NCBI GenBank assembly: GCA_963766505.1
Contig: CAVYAL010000010.1
Coordinates: forward strand, 186,001 to 250,000
Direction: 5' to 3'
DNA: 64,000 nt
DNA from: DATIRA01 sp963766505
GTDB lineage: Bacteria > Pseudomonadota > Gammaproteobacteria > Steroidobacterales > Steroidobacteraceae
How positions within the stretch are numbered: the stretch's first letter is position 1; every line of letters starts with the position of its first letter. The notes under the pieces were generated by a model, which made no database searches, had not been told where the DNA came from, and worked only from the letters and a program-made list of their open reading frames with translations. The translations under genes were made by a program, and so were the position numbers. Below are positions 1 to 7,176 of the stretch, piece after piece.

Positions 1-734
1 TGCGACGCCGATCCGAGGCCCGCGCCCTGCACGTCGCTCGCGACGTAGAAAGCTGCCTTCTGGTGCGGATTTTCCCCGTAGCGCAGGTCCATGCGCTTGC
101 GGAACTGCAGCGACAGCAGCTCCGGAAACTCGCCAACCGAGGGACGCGCCGCCCGGTCCAGGTACGCGGCCACTGCCGCGTCGTACTGTGCGGTGTGGGC
201 GTAGGCCTTGGTCGCCAGTCGCAGCCGCATCTCGTCCGGGATGCCGCCACCACCACGGTCCATCTCCGCGATCACGGTGCCGTAGTCGAGCGGGTCGACC
301 AAGACCGTCACGCGGTCATGGTTCTTCGCCGCGGCGCGCACCATCGCGGGTCCGCCGATGTCTATGTTCTCGACGGCCTCCTCGAAGCTGCAGCCGGGCC
401 GCGCGATCGTCGCGGCGAACGGGTACAGGTTGACGGCCACCAGGTCTATCGGTTCGATGCCGTGCTCCCGCATCACCTCCTCGTCCCTGGCGCGGCGGCC
501 GAGCAGGCCGCCGTGGATCGTCGGGTGCAGCGTCTTGACGCGCCCGTCCATGATCTCCGGGAAGCCCGTCACTGCGGACACGTCGGTTACTTCGATGCCG
601 TCGGCACGGAGCATCGATGCCGTGCCGCCGGTGGAGAGCAGCGCGACGCCGCGTTCGCGCAGCGCCCTGGCGAATTCGAGCAGTCCTTCCTTGTTCGAGA
701 CGCTGAGCAGCGCGCGCCTGATCGGTGGATTCAC
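1..734 (-). CDS. purH: Bifunctional AICAR formyltransferase / IMP cyclohydrolase, 3' part outside window
   Basis: PurH performs the last two steps of IMP synthesis in the cytoplasm: formylation of AICAR, then ring closure. About 244 N-terminal residues are visible: the methylglyoxal-synthase-like IMP cyclohydrolase domain (RRALLSVSNKEGL near the start, STGGTA, TGFPEIMDGRVKTLHP, then NLYPF) and the beginning of the formyltransferase domain (RYGENPHQKA). The GTG start at 734 is chosen because a GAGGA ribosome-binding site overlaps the fis stop and an in-frame TGA lies just upstream. It follows fis by 9 bases in the same frame, so the two are probably co-transcribed. Confidence 0.96.
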   Translation of the reverse strand, partial: MNPPIRRALLSVSNKEGLLEFARALRERGVALLSTGGTASMLRADGIEVTDVSAVTGFPEIMDGRVKTLHPTIHGGLLGRRARDEEVMREHGIEPIDLVAVNLYPFAATIARPGCSFEEAVENIDIGGPAMVRAAAKNHDRVTVLVDPLDYGTVIAEMDRGGGGIPDEMRLRLATKAYAHTAQYDAAVAAYLDRAARPSVGEFPELLSLQFRKRMDLRYGENPHQKAAFYVASDVQGAGLGSAS

Positions 735-743
735 GCTCGGTCC

Positions 744-1043
744 TCAGTCCGCGGAGATGCCGTATTCCTTGAGTTTCTTGCGCAGCGTGCCGCGATTGAT
801 GCCGAGTATGTCGGCGGCACGGCTCTGGTTTCCGTCGGTGTAGTCGAGTACCGCGCGGAACAGCGGTTCCTCGACCTCCCGCAGCACGAGCTCGTAGAGG
901 TGCCCCGGGCGGTGACCGTTCAGGCTCGTGAAGTAGTTCTCGAGTGCTGTCTCGGTCTGGGTCCTGAGCGTGATGTTCCGCCCTGCTGTCGCGCCGGCGG
1001 ACTTCTGGTCGCGGCGGCTCCTGCTCTTCTTGCGTATTGCCAT
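744..1043 (-). CDS. fis: DNA-binding protein Fis
   Basis: Small nucleoid-associated protein that bends DNA and activates rRNA and other growth-phase promoters. The 99-residue reading has a basic N-terminus (MAIRKKSRSRR), then the Fis core and a C-terminal helix-turn-helix (NQSRAADILGINRGTLRKKL). An upstream in-frame methionine would lengthen it by 34 residues that do not look like Fis and would run into dusB, so MAIRKK is preferred. The dusB-fis order is the classical gammaproteobacterial arrangement. The N-terminal lysine/arginine tail is longer and more basic than in enteric Fis. Confidence 0.95.
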   Translation of the reverse strand: MAIRKKSRSRRDQKSAGATAGRNITLRTQTETALENYFTSLNGHRPGHLYELVLREVEEPLFRAVLDYTDGNQSRAADILGINRGTLRKKLKEYGISAD

Positions 1044-1086
1044 CAGAAAATATCCCCGGCCAATCGGGCCCGCTGCCCGCTGCCGC

Positions 1087-2076
1087 TCAGGCGGCCTCCG
1101 CCGTCGAGGACTGCGGAGCCTCGAGCGAAGCCCGCACCAGTGCAAGCTGCGTTTCGGGAGACGTCGCCTGCAGTGCTTTGCTGAGGAAAGCCTGTGCGTC
1201 GGGTCGTCCCCGGAAGTACCAGTTCAAGTGCTTACGCGCGATTCTGACCCCCGCTTCCACGCCGTAGAAGACGTATAAATCGCGCAGATGCGCGAGGATC
1301 ATATCACGCAGTTCCTCGCCGGTCGGCGGTGCAGGGACGAGCCCACCGTCGAGTGCAGCCCGCACTTCGCGAAAGATCCAGGGCCTGCCCTGCGCGGCCC
1401 GGCCGATCATCACGCCGTCGGCGCCGGTCTGCTCGAGTACCGCCATCGCCTTGCACGCGGAATCGATGTCGCCATTGGCGAACACCGGCATCCGGACCGC
1501 GGCCTTGATGGCACGGATCGTCTCGTACTCGGCCTCGCCCGTGAAGCGGCAGGCGCGGGTGCGACCGTGCACCGCGAGCGCGCTGATGCCGCAGTCCTCG
1601 GCGATCCGGGCGATCGCGACGCCGTTGCGCCGATCCGCCGACCAGCCCGTGCGGATCTTCAGCGTCACCGGTACCGTCACCGCACGCACCGTCGCGGCGA
1701 GGATGTCCGCGACCAGCGATTCGTCGCGCAGCAGGGCCGACCCGGCGTCCTTGCGACAGACCTTCTTGGCTGGACAGCCCATATTGATGTCGATGATCTC
1801 CGCACCCGCATCGACGTTGCGGCGTGCCGCGAGCGCGACGGTGCCGGCATCGCCGCCTGCGATCTGCACGATTCGCGGCCCGGGCTCGTCGGAGTGGTCG
1901 CGCCGCCGGCGCGACTCGGCTGTTTCCCAGAGCCGCGGGTCAGCGGAGATCATCTCGCCGGCGGCGAGCGCAGCCCCGTAGCGGCGGCACAGCCGGCGAA
2001 ACGGCAGGTCCGCGACGCCTGCCATCGGGGCGAGCAGGGCGCGGCCGTCCAGCCGGTAAGGGCCGATCGAGATCAT
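1087..2076 (-). CDS. dusB: tRNA-dihydrouridine synthase B
   Basis: FMN-dependent enzyme that reduces specific uridines in the tRNA D-loop. The 329 residues start with MISIGPYRL, as is typical of DusB, then LAPMAGVADLPFR, the catalytic cysteine motif INMGCPAKKV, the RTGW and VHGRTR flavin/tRNA-binding motifs, and NGDI...IGRAAQGRPWIF. Length matches the family. It precedes fis on the same strand with a 43-base gap, an operon conserved in Gammaproteobacteria in which dusB leads fis. Confidence 0.97.
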   Translation of the reverse strand: MISIGPYRLDGRALLAPMAGVADLPFRRLCRRYGAALAAGEMISADPRLWETAESRRRRDHSDEPGPRIVQIAGGDAGTVALAARRNVDAGAEIIDINMGCPAKKVCRKDAGSALLRDESLVADILAATVRAVTVPVTLKIRTGWSADRRNGVAIARIAEDCGISALAVHGRTRACRFTGEAEYETIRAIKAAVRMPVFANGDIDSACKAMAVLEQTGADGVMIGRAAQGRPWIFREVRAALDGGLVPAPPTGEELRDMILAHLRDLYVFYGVEAGVRIARKHLNWYFRGRPDAQAFLSKALQATSPETQLALVRASLEAPQSSTAEAA

Positions 2077-2087
2077 CGTCGCCGGAC

Positions 2088-3218
2088 TCAGCCCGGGCCC
2101 TGCGCGCAGCGCAGCCTGGACGACGATTCCCGGACGCAGACGTCCAGCCTGTATCCCATCGCATCCTGCCCGGGATCGGCGATCACGAGCTCCGCCTCGG
2201 CGGCGGCTCCTGCATCGAGCAACCGCCCGGCCTGCGCCGGGTCCTTCAGGTACTCCTCGGGCTCGAATTCACGAGCGGCTACGGGCGCGCCGAAGCGGTT
2301 TTCCAGTTCGAGGCGCAGCAGCGGATGAGGCTGCGGAAAATCCGCCCGGTTGCGCAGGCTGGCGCGAACCCGCAGCTGCCCCGGCGTGTCGGGTTCCTGT
2401 GCGCGGCCCCACTGCAGCAGCTCGAATGCGCCGAGGTCCCAGTGCGGCTCTAGCGGGCGTCCGATGCGCTCGTACAGCGACCGCAACATCGGTCCGGCCT
2501 GCGGGTTGCGGGCCAGGTCCTGGCGATAGTGATGCACCAGCTGTGCAGCGAGCACCAGTGCCAGCAGCAGACAGCCGACCAACCAGGCGAAGGTCCGCAG
2601 TCCCCCGCGCGAACTCTCGGCCGGGGCTTCTTCGGTAATCTCGGCGGCCGCCAGCGGCGGCGGCTCTTCGCGAGGCACGGGTCGCGGCTCGGGCTCGACC
2701 GGCGCGGGTGGCCCGACCTCCGCCAATTCGACTTCGGGCGCCTCGTCGTCCGCTTCGATCCGGATCGAGGGCGGGACCTCGTCCTGCGACGGGATCTCGT
2801 CCAGCGAAATCCGCTCGCCCTCGAGCGTGATGTCCTCGACTTGAGCGGGCTCCTCAACGACGACCAGCGGCGCACCGCCGTCGAATACTTCCGTGCCCGG
2901 CTCGTCCGCGCCCGCTGCGGCAGGCGCGATCTGTCGCTGCCAGTCCCGGGCGTCGATGAAGACCTTCTCGAGGTCCTCGGTCGTGAAGTGGAACTCCGCC
3001 GGGACCGGTTCGATGCGAGTCGCCGGCTCCTCGGCAGCGACTGCATCCCGGATCACGGCCGACTCCGGCGGCTCGACCGGCGGTATCTCGTCGCTCAGGC
3101 GTTCGAGCGCATCGAATGCACTCCCGCAACGGCCGCAGCGGACGGTGCCGTGCGCTGCGCGCAGCGCGGCCGCGGTGACGCGGAAGCGTGCCTGGCATTC
3201 GGGGCACTGGGAGTACAT
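2088..3218 (-). CDS. MJ0042-type zinc-ribbon, DUF3426 membrane protein
   Basis: Function unknown. The 376-residue protein begins with a zinc ribbon (CPECQARF at residues 5-12 and CGRCGSAF near 29-36), continues through a long acidic, proline-rich linker, has one transmembrane helix near residues 205-230 (LVGCLLLALVLAA), and ends in a DUF3426 domain (RVRASLRNRADFPQPHPLL). Such proteins are regularly found between prmA and dusB, as here. The architecture suggests a cytoplasmic zinc finger anchored to an exported domain, but no role is established. Confidence 0.88.
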   Translation of the reverse strand: MYSQCPECQARFRVTAAALRAAHGTVRCGRCGSAFDALERLSDEIPPVEPPESAVIRDAVAAEEPATRIEPVPAEFHFTTEDLEKVFIDARDWQRQIAPAAAGADEPGTEVFDGGAPLVVVEEPAQVEDITLEGERISLDEIPSQDEVPPSIRIEADDEAPEVELAEVGPPAPVEPEPRPVPREEPPPLAAAEITEEAPAESSRGGLRTFAWLVGCLLLALVLAAQLVHHYRQDLARNPQAGPMLRSLYERIGRPLEPHWDLGAFELLQWGRAQEPDTPGQLRVRASLRNRADFPQPHPLLRLELENRFGAPVAAREFEPEEYLKDPAQAGRLLDAGAAAEAELVIADPGQDAMGYRLDVCVRESSSRLRCAQGPG

Positions 3219-3237
3219 CTGCGGATTCTAGTTCTCT

Positions 3238-4116
3238 TCAGCTCGTCCGGCGCGGTCCGCTCAGCAGGGCCCAGCCATCGCGCACTGCGGCCGTGCCGAT
3301 ATCAAACCACGCTCGGTAAGCCGCTGTCACTGAGTCGGCCTGTTCGAGCAGCAGGCCGCAGAGCGCGATCTGCCCGCCGGGCCGGACCGCTTCGGCCAGT
3401 CGTGGCGCGAGTGCGATCAGCGGCGCGGCCAGGATGTTGGCGATCAGCAGGTCTGCCGAGCAGCCCGGGAGCAGCGACTCGTCGCCGACGCGCAGCGACG
3501 CCGCCACCTGGTTTCGCTCCGCGTTCTCGCGCGTGGCGATCAGGGCCTGGGGATCGATGTCGATCGCGGTCGCCTCAGCAGCGCCGAGCTTCAGAGCCGC
3601 TATGGCCAGGATTCCGGAGCCGCAGCCGTAATCGACGACGGCGAGTCCCGCGAGGTCGCGCTGATCCATCCATTCGAGACACAGCGCGGTCGTTGCGTGA
3701 GTCCCGGTGCCGAACGCGAGGCCGGGGTCGAGCTCGATCCGCGTCGCGTCCGGATCGCCGGCCGGCAGACCACCGGGGCAGACCCAGAGCCTGCGGCCGA
3801 AACGCATCGGCCGAAAGTCCCGCAGCCATTCGCGTTCCCAGGGCCTGTCGTCGATCAATTCGACCTGTGACCGCGCCACGTCGCCGCAGCGTTCGCTGAT
3901 CTGCCGGCCGAGCGTGCCGGGGTCCAGCGCAGCGTCGAACAACGCCTTCATCCTGACGGTCGGCCACAGCGGCGTCGCGCCGGGCGCAGGCTCGAGCACC
4001 GGATCGTCCGATGCGTCCTCGAGCGTCACGGCCGTGGCCCCGAGTTCGAACAGCGCGTCTTCGAAGGGCGCAGGGTCCTGGCTGCCGATTTCCAGTGTCA
4101 GTTGCAGGAACGGCAA
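3238..4116 (-). CDS. prmA: Ribosomal protein L11 methyltransferase
   Basis: Cytoplasmic SAM-dependent methyltransferase that trimethylates ribosomal protein L11. The 292 residues contain an N-terminal substrate-binding ferredoxin-like domain (LELGATAVTLEDA) and the methyltransferase core with GLAFGTGTHATT, the SAM motif VVDYGCGSGILAIAA, DIDPQA and LLIANILAAPL, which together identify PrmA. The start codon at 4116 lies directly beside the accC stop, in the usual accB-accC-prmA series. Confidence 0.97.
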   Translation of the reverse strand: MPFLQLTLEIGSQDPAPFEDALFELGATAVTLEDASDDPVLEPAPGATPLWPTVRMKALFDAALDPGTLGRQISERCGDVARSQVELIDDRPWEREWLRDFRPMRFGRRLWVCPGGLPAGDPDATRIELDPGLAFGTGTHATTALCLEWMDQRDLAGLAVVDYGCGSGILAIAALKLGAAEATAIDIDPQALIATRENAERNQVAASLRVGDESLLPGCSADLLIANILAAPLIALAPRLAEAVRPGGQIALCGLLLEQADSVTAAYRAWFDIGTAAVRDGWALLSGPRRTS

Positions 4117-5461
4117 CTACTTGAGCCCCAGGCGTCGCTCCAGGTAGTGGATGTCCGTGCCGCCCGCGCGGAACGCGGCATGCTGGAAGATTTCCTGGTG
4201 CAGCGGAACGTTGGTCTTGATGCCCTCGATCACGATTTCGCCGAGCGCGTTGCGCATCCGGGCGATCGCCGCGTCGCGGTCCTCGCCATAGGCGACGAGC
4301 TTGGCGATCAGTGAATCGTAGTACGGAGGCACGTTGTAGCCGGTGTACAGGTGGCTGTCGACGCGGATGCCGGGGCCGCCGGGCGCGTGCCAGAGCTTGA
4401 TCGGGCCGGGCGACGGCGCGAAGCTCTGCGGGTCCTCGGCATTGATGCGGCACTCGATCGCGTGCCCCCGGATCTGCACCTCGTCCTGCGTCCACGGCAG
4501 GCGCTCCCCGGCTGCGATTCGCAGCTGCGCCTTCACCAGGTCGATGCCGGTGATCAGCTCGGTGATCGGGTGTTCCACCTGGATGCGGGTGTTCATCTCG
4601 ATGAAGTGGAACTCCCCGTCCTCGTACAGGAATTCGAGCGTACCGGCGCTGCGGTAGCCGATGTCGGCGCAGGCTGCCGCGACGCGCTCGCTCATGCTGC
4701 GACGCTGCTTCGCCGTGAGGCCCTGGGGCCGGCGCCTCCTCGATCACCTTCTGGTGGCGTCGCTGCATCGAGCAGTCGCGCTCACCGAGGCAGATGACGT
4801 TGCCGTAATGGTCGGCGAGCACCTGGAACTCGATGTGCCGCGGCTTCTCGAGGAACTTCTCCATGTAGACTTCGTCGTTGCCGAAGGCCGCCTGGGCCTC
4901 GGCCCGCGTCACGTTGACCGAGTGCAGCAGCGTCGCCTCGCTGTGCACGACGCGCATGCCGCGCCCGCCGCCACCTCCCGCGGCCTTGATGATCACCGGA
5001 TAGCCGATCTCGCGGGCGATGCGAAAGCACTCGTCCGGCTCGGTGCCGAGCGGCCCGTCCGAGCCGGGCACGCAGGGTACGCCGGTCGCCTTCATCGCGC
5101 GGATCGCGGAGACCTTGTCGCCCATCAGCCGGATCGTCTCGGCACGCGGCCCGATGAACGTGAAGCCGCTCTTCTCGACGCGCTCGGCGAAGTCCGCGTT
5201 TTCCGAGAGGAAGCCGTAGCCGGGGTGGATCGCCACCGAATCGGTGACCTCCGCCGCGCTGATGATCGCCGGCATGTTCAGGTAGCTGTCGCGCGAGGCC
5301 GGCGGGCCGATGCAGACGCTCTCGTCGGCAAGCAGTACGTGCTTGAGGTTGCGATCCGCGGTGGAATGCGCGGCAACGGTCTTGATTCCGAGTTCGCGAC
5401 AGGCGCGCAGGATCCTGAGCGCAATCTCCCCGCGGTTCGCGATGACGACCTTGTCGAGCAT
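4117..5461 (-). CDS. accC: Biotin carboxylase subunit of acetyl-CoA carboxylase, one-base frameshift
   Basis: ATP-dependent carboxylation of the biotin on AccB, the first step of fatty-acid synthesis. The first 250 residues (MLDKVVIANRGEIALRIL, the ATP-grasp motif AAGGGGGRGM, QRRHQKVIEEAPAPG) are in one frame. The remainder (LTAKQRRSMSERVAAAC, FIEMNTRIQVEHP, ending LERRLGLK) is in another. One extra base in the C-run near 4721-4723 explains it; removing it gives about 447 residues, the normal length. The unshifted frame would continue as a meaningless 628-residue protein into prmA. Because AccC is essential and both halves are well preserved, a sequencing or assembly error is more likely than a real pseudogene. 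Confidence 0.93.
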
Positions 5462-5482
5462 CGAGGCCGGTCCCGTCCTGCC

Positions 5483-5956
5483 TTACTCGATCACGAACAG
5501 CGGCTGCCCGAACTCGACCGGGTCGCCGTTCTTGACCAGCACGGCGACGACCTTGCCGGCCTTGTCCGACTCGATCTGGTTCATCATCTTCATCGCCTCG
5601 ATGATGCAGAGCACGTCGCCTGCCTTGACCTCGCTGCCGACCTCCACGAACGCATCCGAGCCCGGCGCGGGGGCCGCGTAGAACGTACCCACCATCGGCG
5701 CCGTGACGACCTTGTCCGAGGCATGGCCGAGCCCCGTGGCCGTCTGCGCCGGCATGGCCGAAGCTGGCCCGTGCTCCGGTGGCGTCGCCCCGGTGATCGC
5801 CACCTCGTGCCTCGCGGCCGGGGCGGCGACGCCCTGGGCTACTCCGGACGGATGCCGGCTGATCCGGACCGACTCCTCGCCTTCCTTGATCTCGATCTCG
5901 GAGACGCCCGATTCCTCGAGCAGCTCGATCAGTTTCTTGACCTTGCGGATGTCCAT
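5483..5956 (-). CDS. accB: Biotin carboxyl carrier protein of acetyl-CoA carboxylase
   Basis: Carries CO2 on a biotinylated lysine between AccC and the carboxyltransferase. The 157-residue protein has the N-terminal helical segment (MDIRKVKKLIELLEES), an alanine/proline-rich linker, and a C-terminal biotinyl domain with the acceptor motif EAMKM, where the lysine is modified, followed by NQIESDKAGKVV. It is 21 bases upstream of accC and 29 bases downstream of aroQ, so an aroQ-accB-accC transcript is likely. Confidence 0.97.
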   Translation of the reverse strand: MDIRKVKKLIELLEESGVSEIEIKEGEESVRISRHPSGVAQGVAAPAARHEVAITGATPPEHGPASAMPAQTATGLGHASDKVVTAPMVGTFYAAPAPGSDAFVEVGSEVKAGDVLCIIEAMKMMNQIESDKAGKVVAVLVKNGDPVEFGQPLFVIE

Positions 5957-5985
5957 CTTTGGGAACCCCCGAAATTCCTGTCCGC

Positions 5986-6444
5986 TCAGCCGGACCGGGC
6001 GATGCCGGCGGCCAGATGGTGCGCGGCTGCGCGCACCGCGAGTTCGTAGCCCATCGCCCCGAGCCCCGTGATCGTCCCGACGGCGATGTCGGAGAAATAC
6101 GAGTGCTGCCGGAATGGCTCCCGGGCATGGATGTTGCTGAGATGCACTTCGATGAACGGGATCTTCACCGCCAGCAGCGCATCGCGCAGCGCGACGCTGG
6201 TGTGCGTGAATCCGGCAGGGTTCACGATCATGAAGGTCACGTGCCCGGCCGGCGCCTGGTGGATGCGTGAGATCAGCTCCGATTCGGAGTTGCTCTGGAA
6301 CGCGGTCAGCCGGTGCCCTGCCTCGGCCGCGAGCTGGGTCACGCGCTCGTTGATCTGCTCCAGCGTCACGCTGCCATACACTCCAGGCTCCCTGAGCCCG
6401 AGCAGATTCAAGTTAGGCCCGTTCAGCAACAGGATGTGCGACAT
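5986..6444 (-). CDS. aroQ: 3-dehydroquinate dehydratase, type II
   Basis: Third step of the shikimate pathway, dehydrating 3-dehydroquinate. The 152 residues show the type II hallmarks: LLNGPNLNLLGLREPGVYG at the N-terminus with the lid tyrosine, QSNSESELISRIHQA, NPAGFTHTSVALRDAL, and VEVHLSN (here IEVHLSNIHAREPFR) with the catalytic histidine. Length is typical. It sits immediately upstream of accB, a frequent arrangement in proteobacteria. Confidence 0.97.
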   Translation of the reverse strand: MSHILLLNGPNLNLLGLREPGVYGSVTLEQINERVTQLAAEAGHRLTAFQSNSESELISRIHQAPAGHVTFMIVNPAGFTHTSVALRDALLAVKIPFIEVHLSNIHAREPFRQHSYFSDIAVGTITGLGAMGYELAVRAAAHHLAAGIARSG

Positions 6445-6540
6445 GGCGCGCCGATAACCCGGAAGATACCGGCCAGTTTAATGCCAATCGCCGCCAGATT
6501 GCGACAGATCGCGAGACTCAGTCCAGATGGCCCGGCCGGC

Positions 6541-7176
6541 TCAGGTCGAATCGTGCACCAGGGTCGCGAGCGCGGTCTCGATGTCTGCGCGGGCCTGCTC
6601 GGGCGTCAGGCGCCCGGCATCGACGCCCTCGACCGCGGCGAGGATCACCTCGGCCTCGGCCGGCTCGAGCTCCCCGAGGTGCGCGGCGACGACCCGGTGC
6701 GAGCGGTCAGTGAAGACGGTGAACGGAAAGCCGATTGCGTCGAGACCGAAGGCGGCCGCCGCGTCGAGCGCTTCCTGCTCGCCGATCAGCAGCGGGTACT
6801 CGATCGACATCTCCTCTGCGTAGGCGAGCACCTTGTCGCGGAAGTCCACCGCAATCCCGATCACCTGGAAACCGTCCGGGCCACGTTCGCGCTGGATCTG
6901 CTGCAGCAACGGGATCTCGCGCCGGCAGGGCGCGCACCAGGTCGCCCAGAAATTGATGATCAGCGCCCGGTCCGGCCAGTCCGACAACGAGCGAAGCTCG
7001 CCCTCGCGGTCGGCGAGCCTGACCTCCGGAAGGACCTCGACCAGCGTCGGAGCCGGGGTTCCCTGGTCCACCGGCGGCGGCGCCTCGCGCTGCGGCGCGC
7101 GCTGCAGGTAGAGCTGGTAGCCGAGGCCGGCTGCGAGCCCCGCGGCCACGACTAAGGCGGGCCAGCGCAGGTTCAT
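6541..7176 (-). CDS. TlpA/ResA-like periplasmic thioredoxin
   Basis: Membrane-anchored thiol-disulfide reductase. The 211 residues begin with an uncleaved or signal-type hydrophobic segment (ALVVAAGLAAGLGYQLYLQ), followed by a thioredoxin-fold domain with the redox motif WATWCAPCRREIP and the cis-proline region GFPFTVFTD. Its ATG overlaps the dsbD stop by four bases, so it is translationally coupled to DsbD. It may receive electrons from DsbD for cytochrome c maturation or general periplasmic disulfide reduction; the precise partner is not shown by the sequence. Confidence 0.9.
   Translation of the reverse strand: MNLRWPALVVAAGLAAGLGYQLYLQRAPQREAPPPVDQGTPAPTLVEVLPEVRLADREGELRSLSDWPDRALIINFWATWCAPCRREIPLLQQIQRERGPDGFQVIGIAVDFRDKVLAYAEEMSIEYPLLIGEQEALDAAAAFGLDAIGFPFTVFTDRSHRVVAAHLGELEPAEAEVILAAVEGVDAGRLTPEQARADIETALATLVHDST

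Noticed and set aside
3575..5461. A 628-residue minus-strand frame covering accC and half of prmA
   Set aside because: Only the first ~250 residues are AccC. The rest is the wrong frame after the one-base shift and overlaps the genuine prmA.
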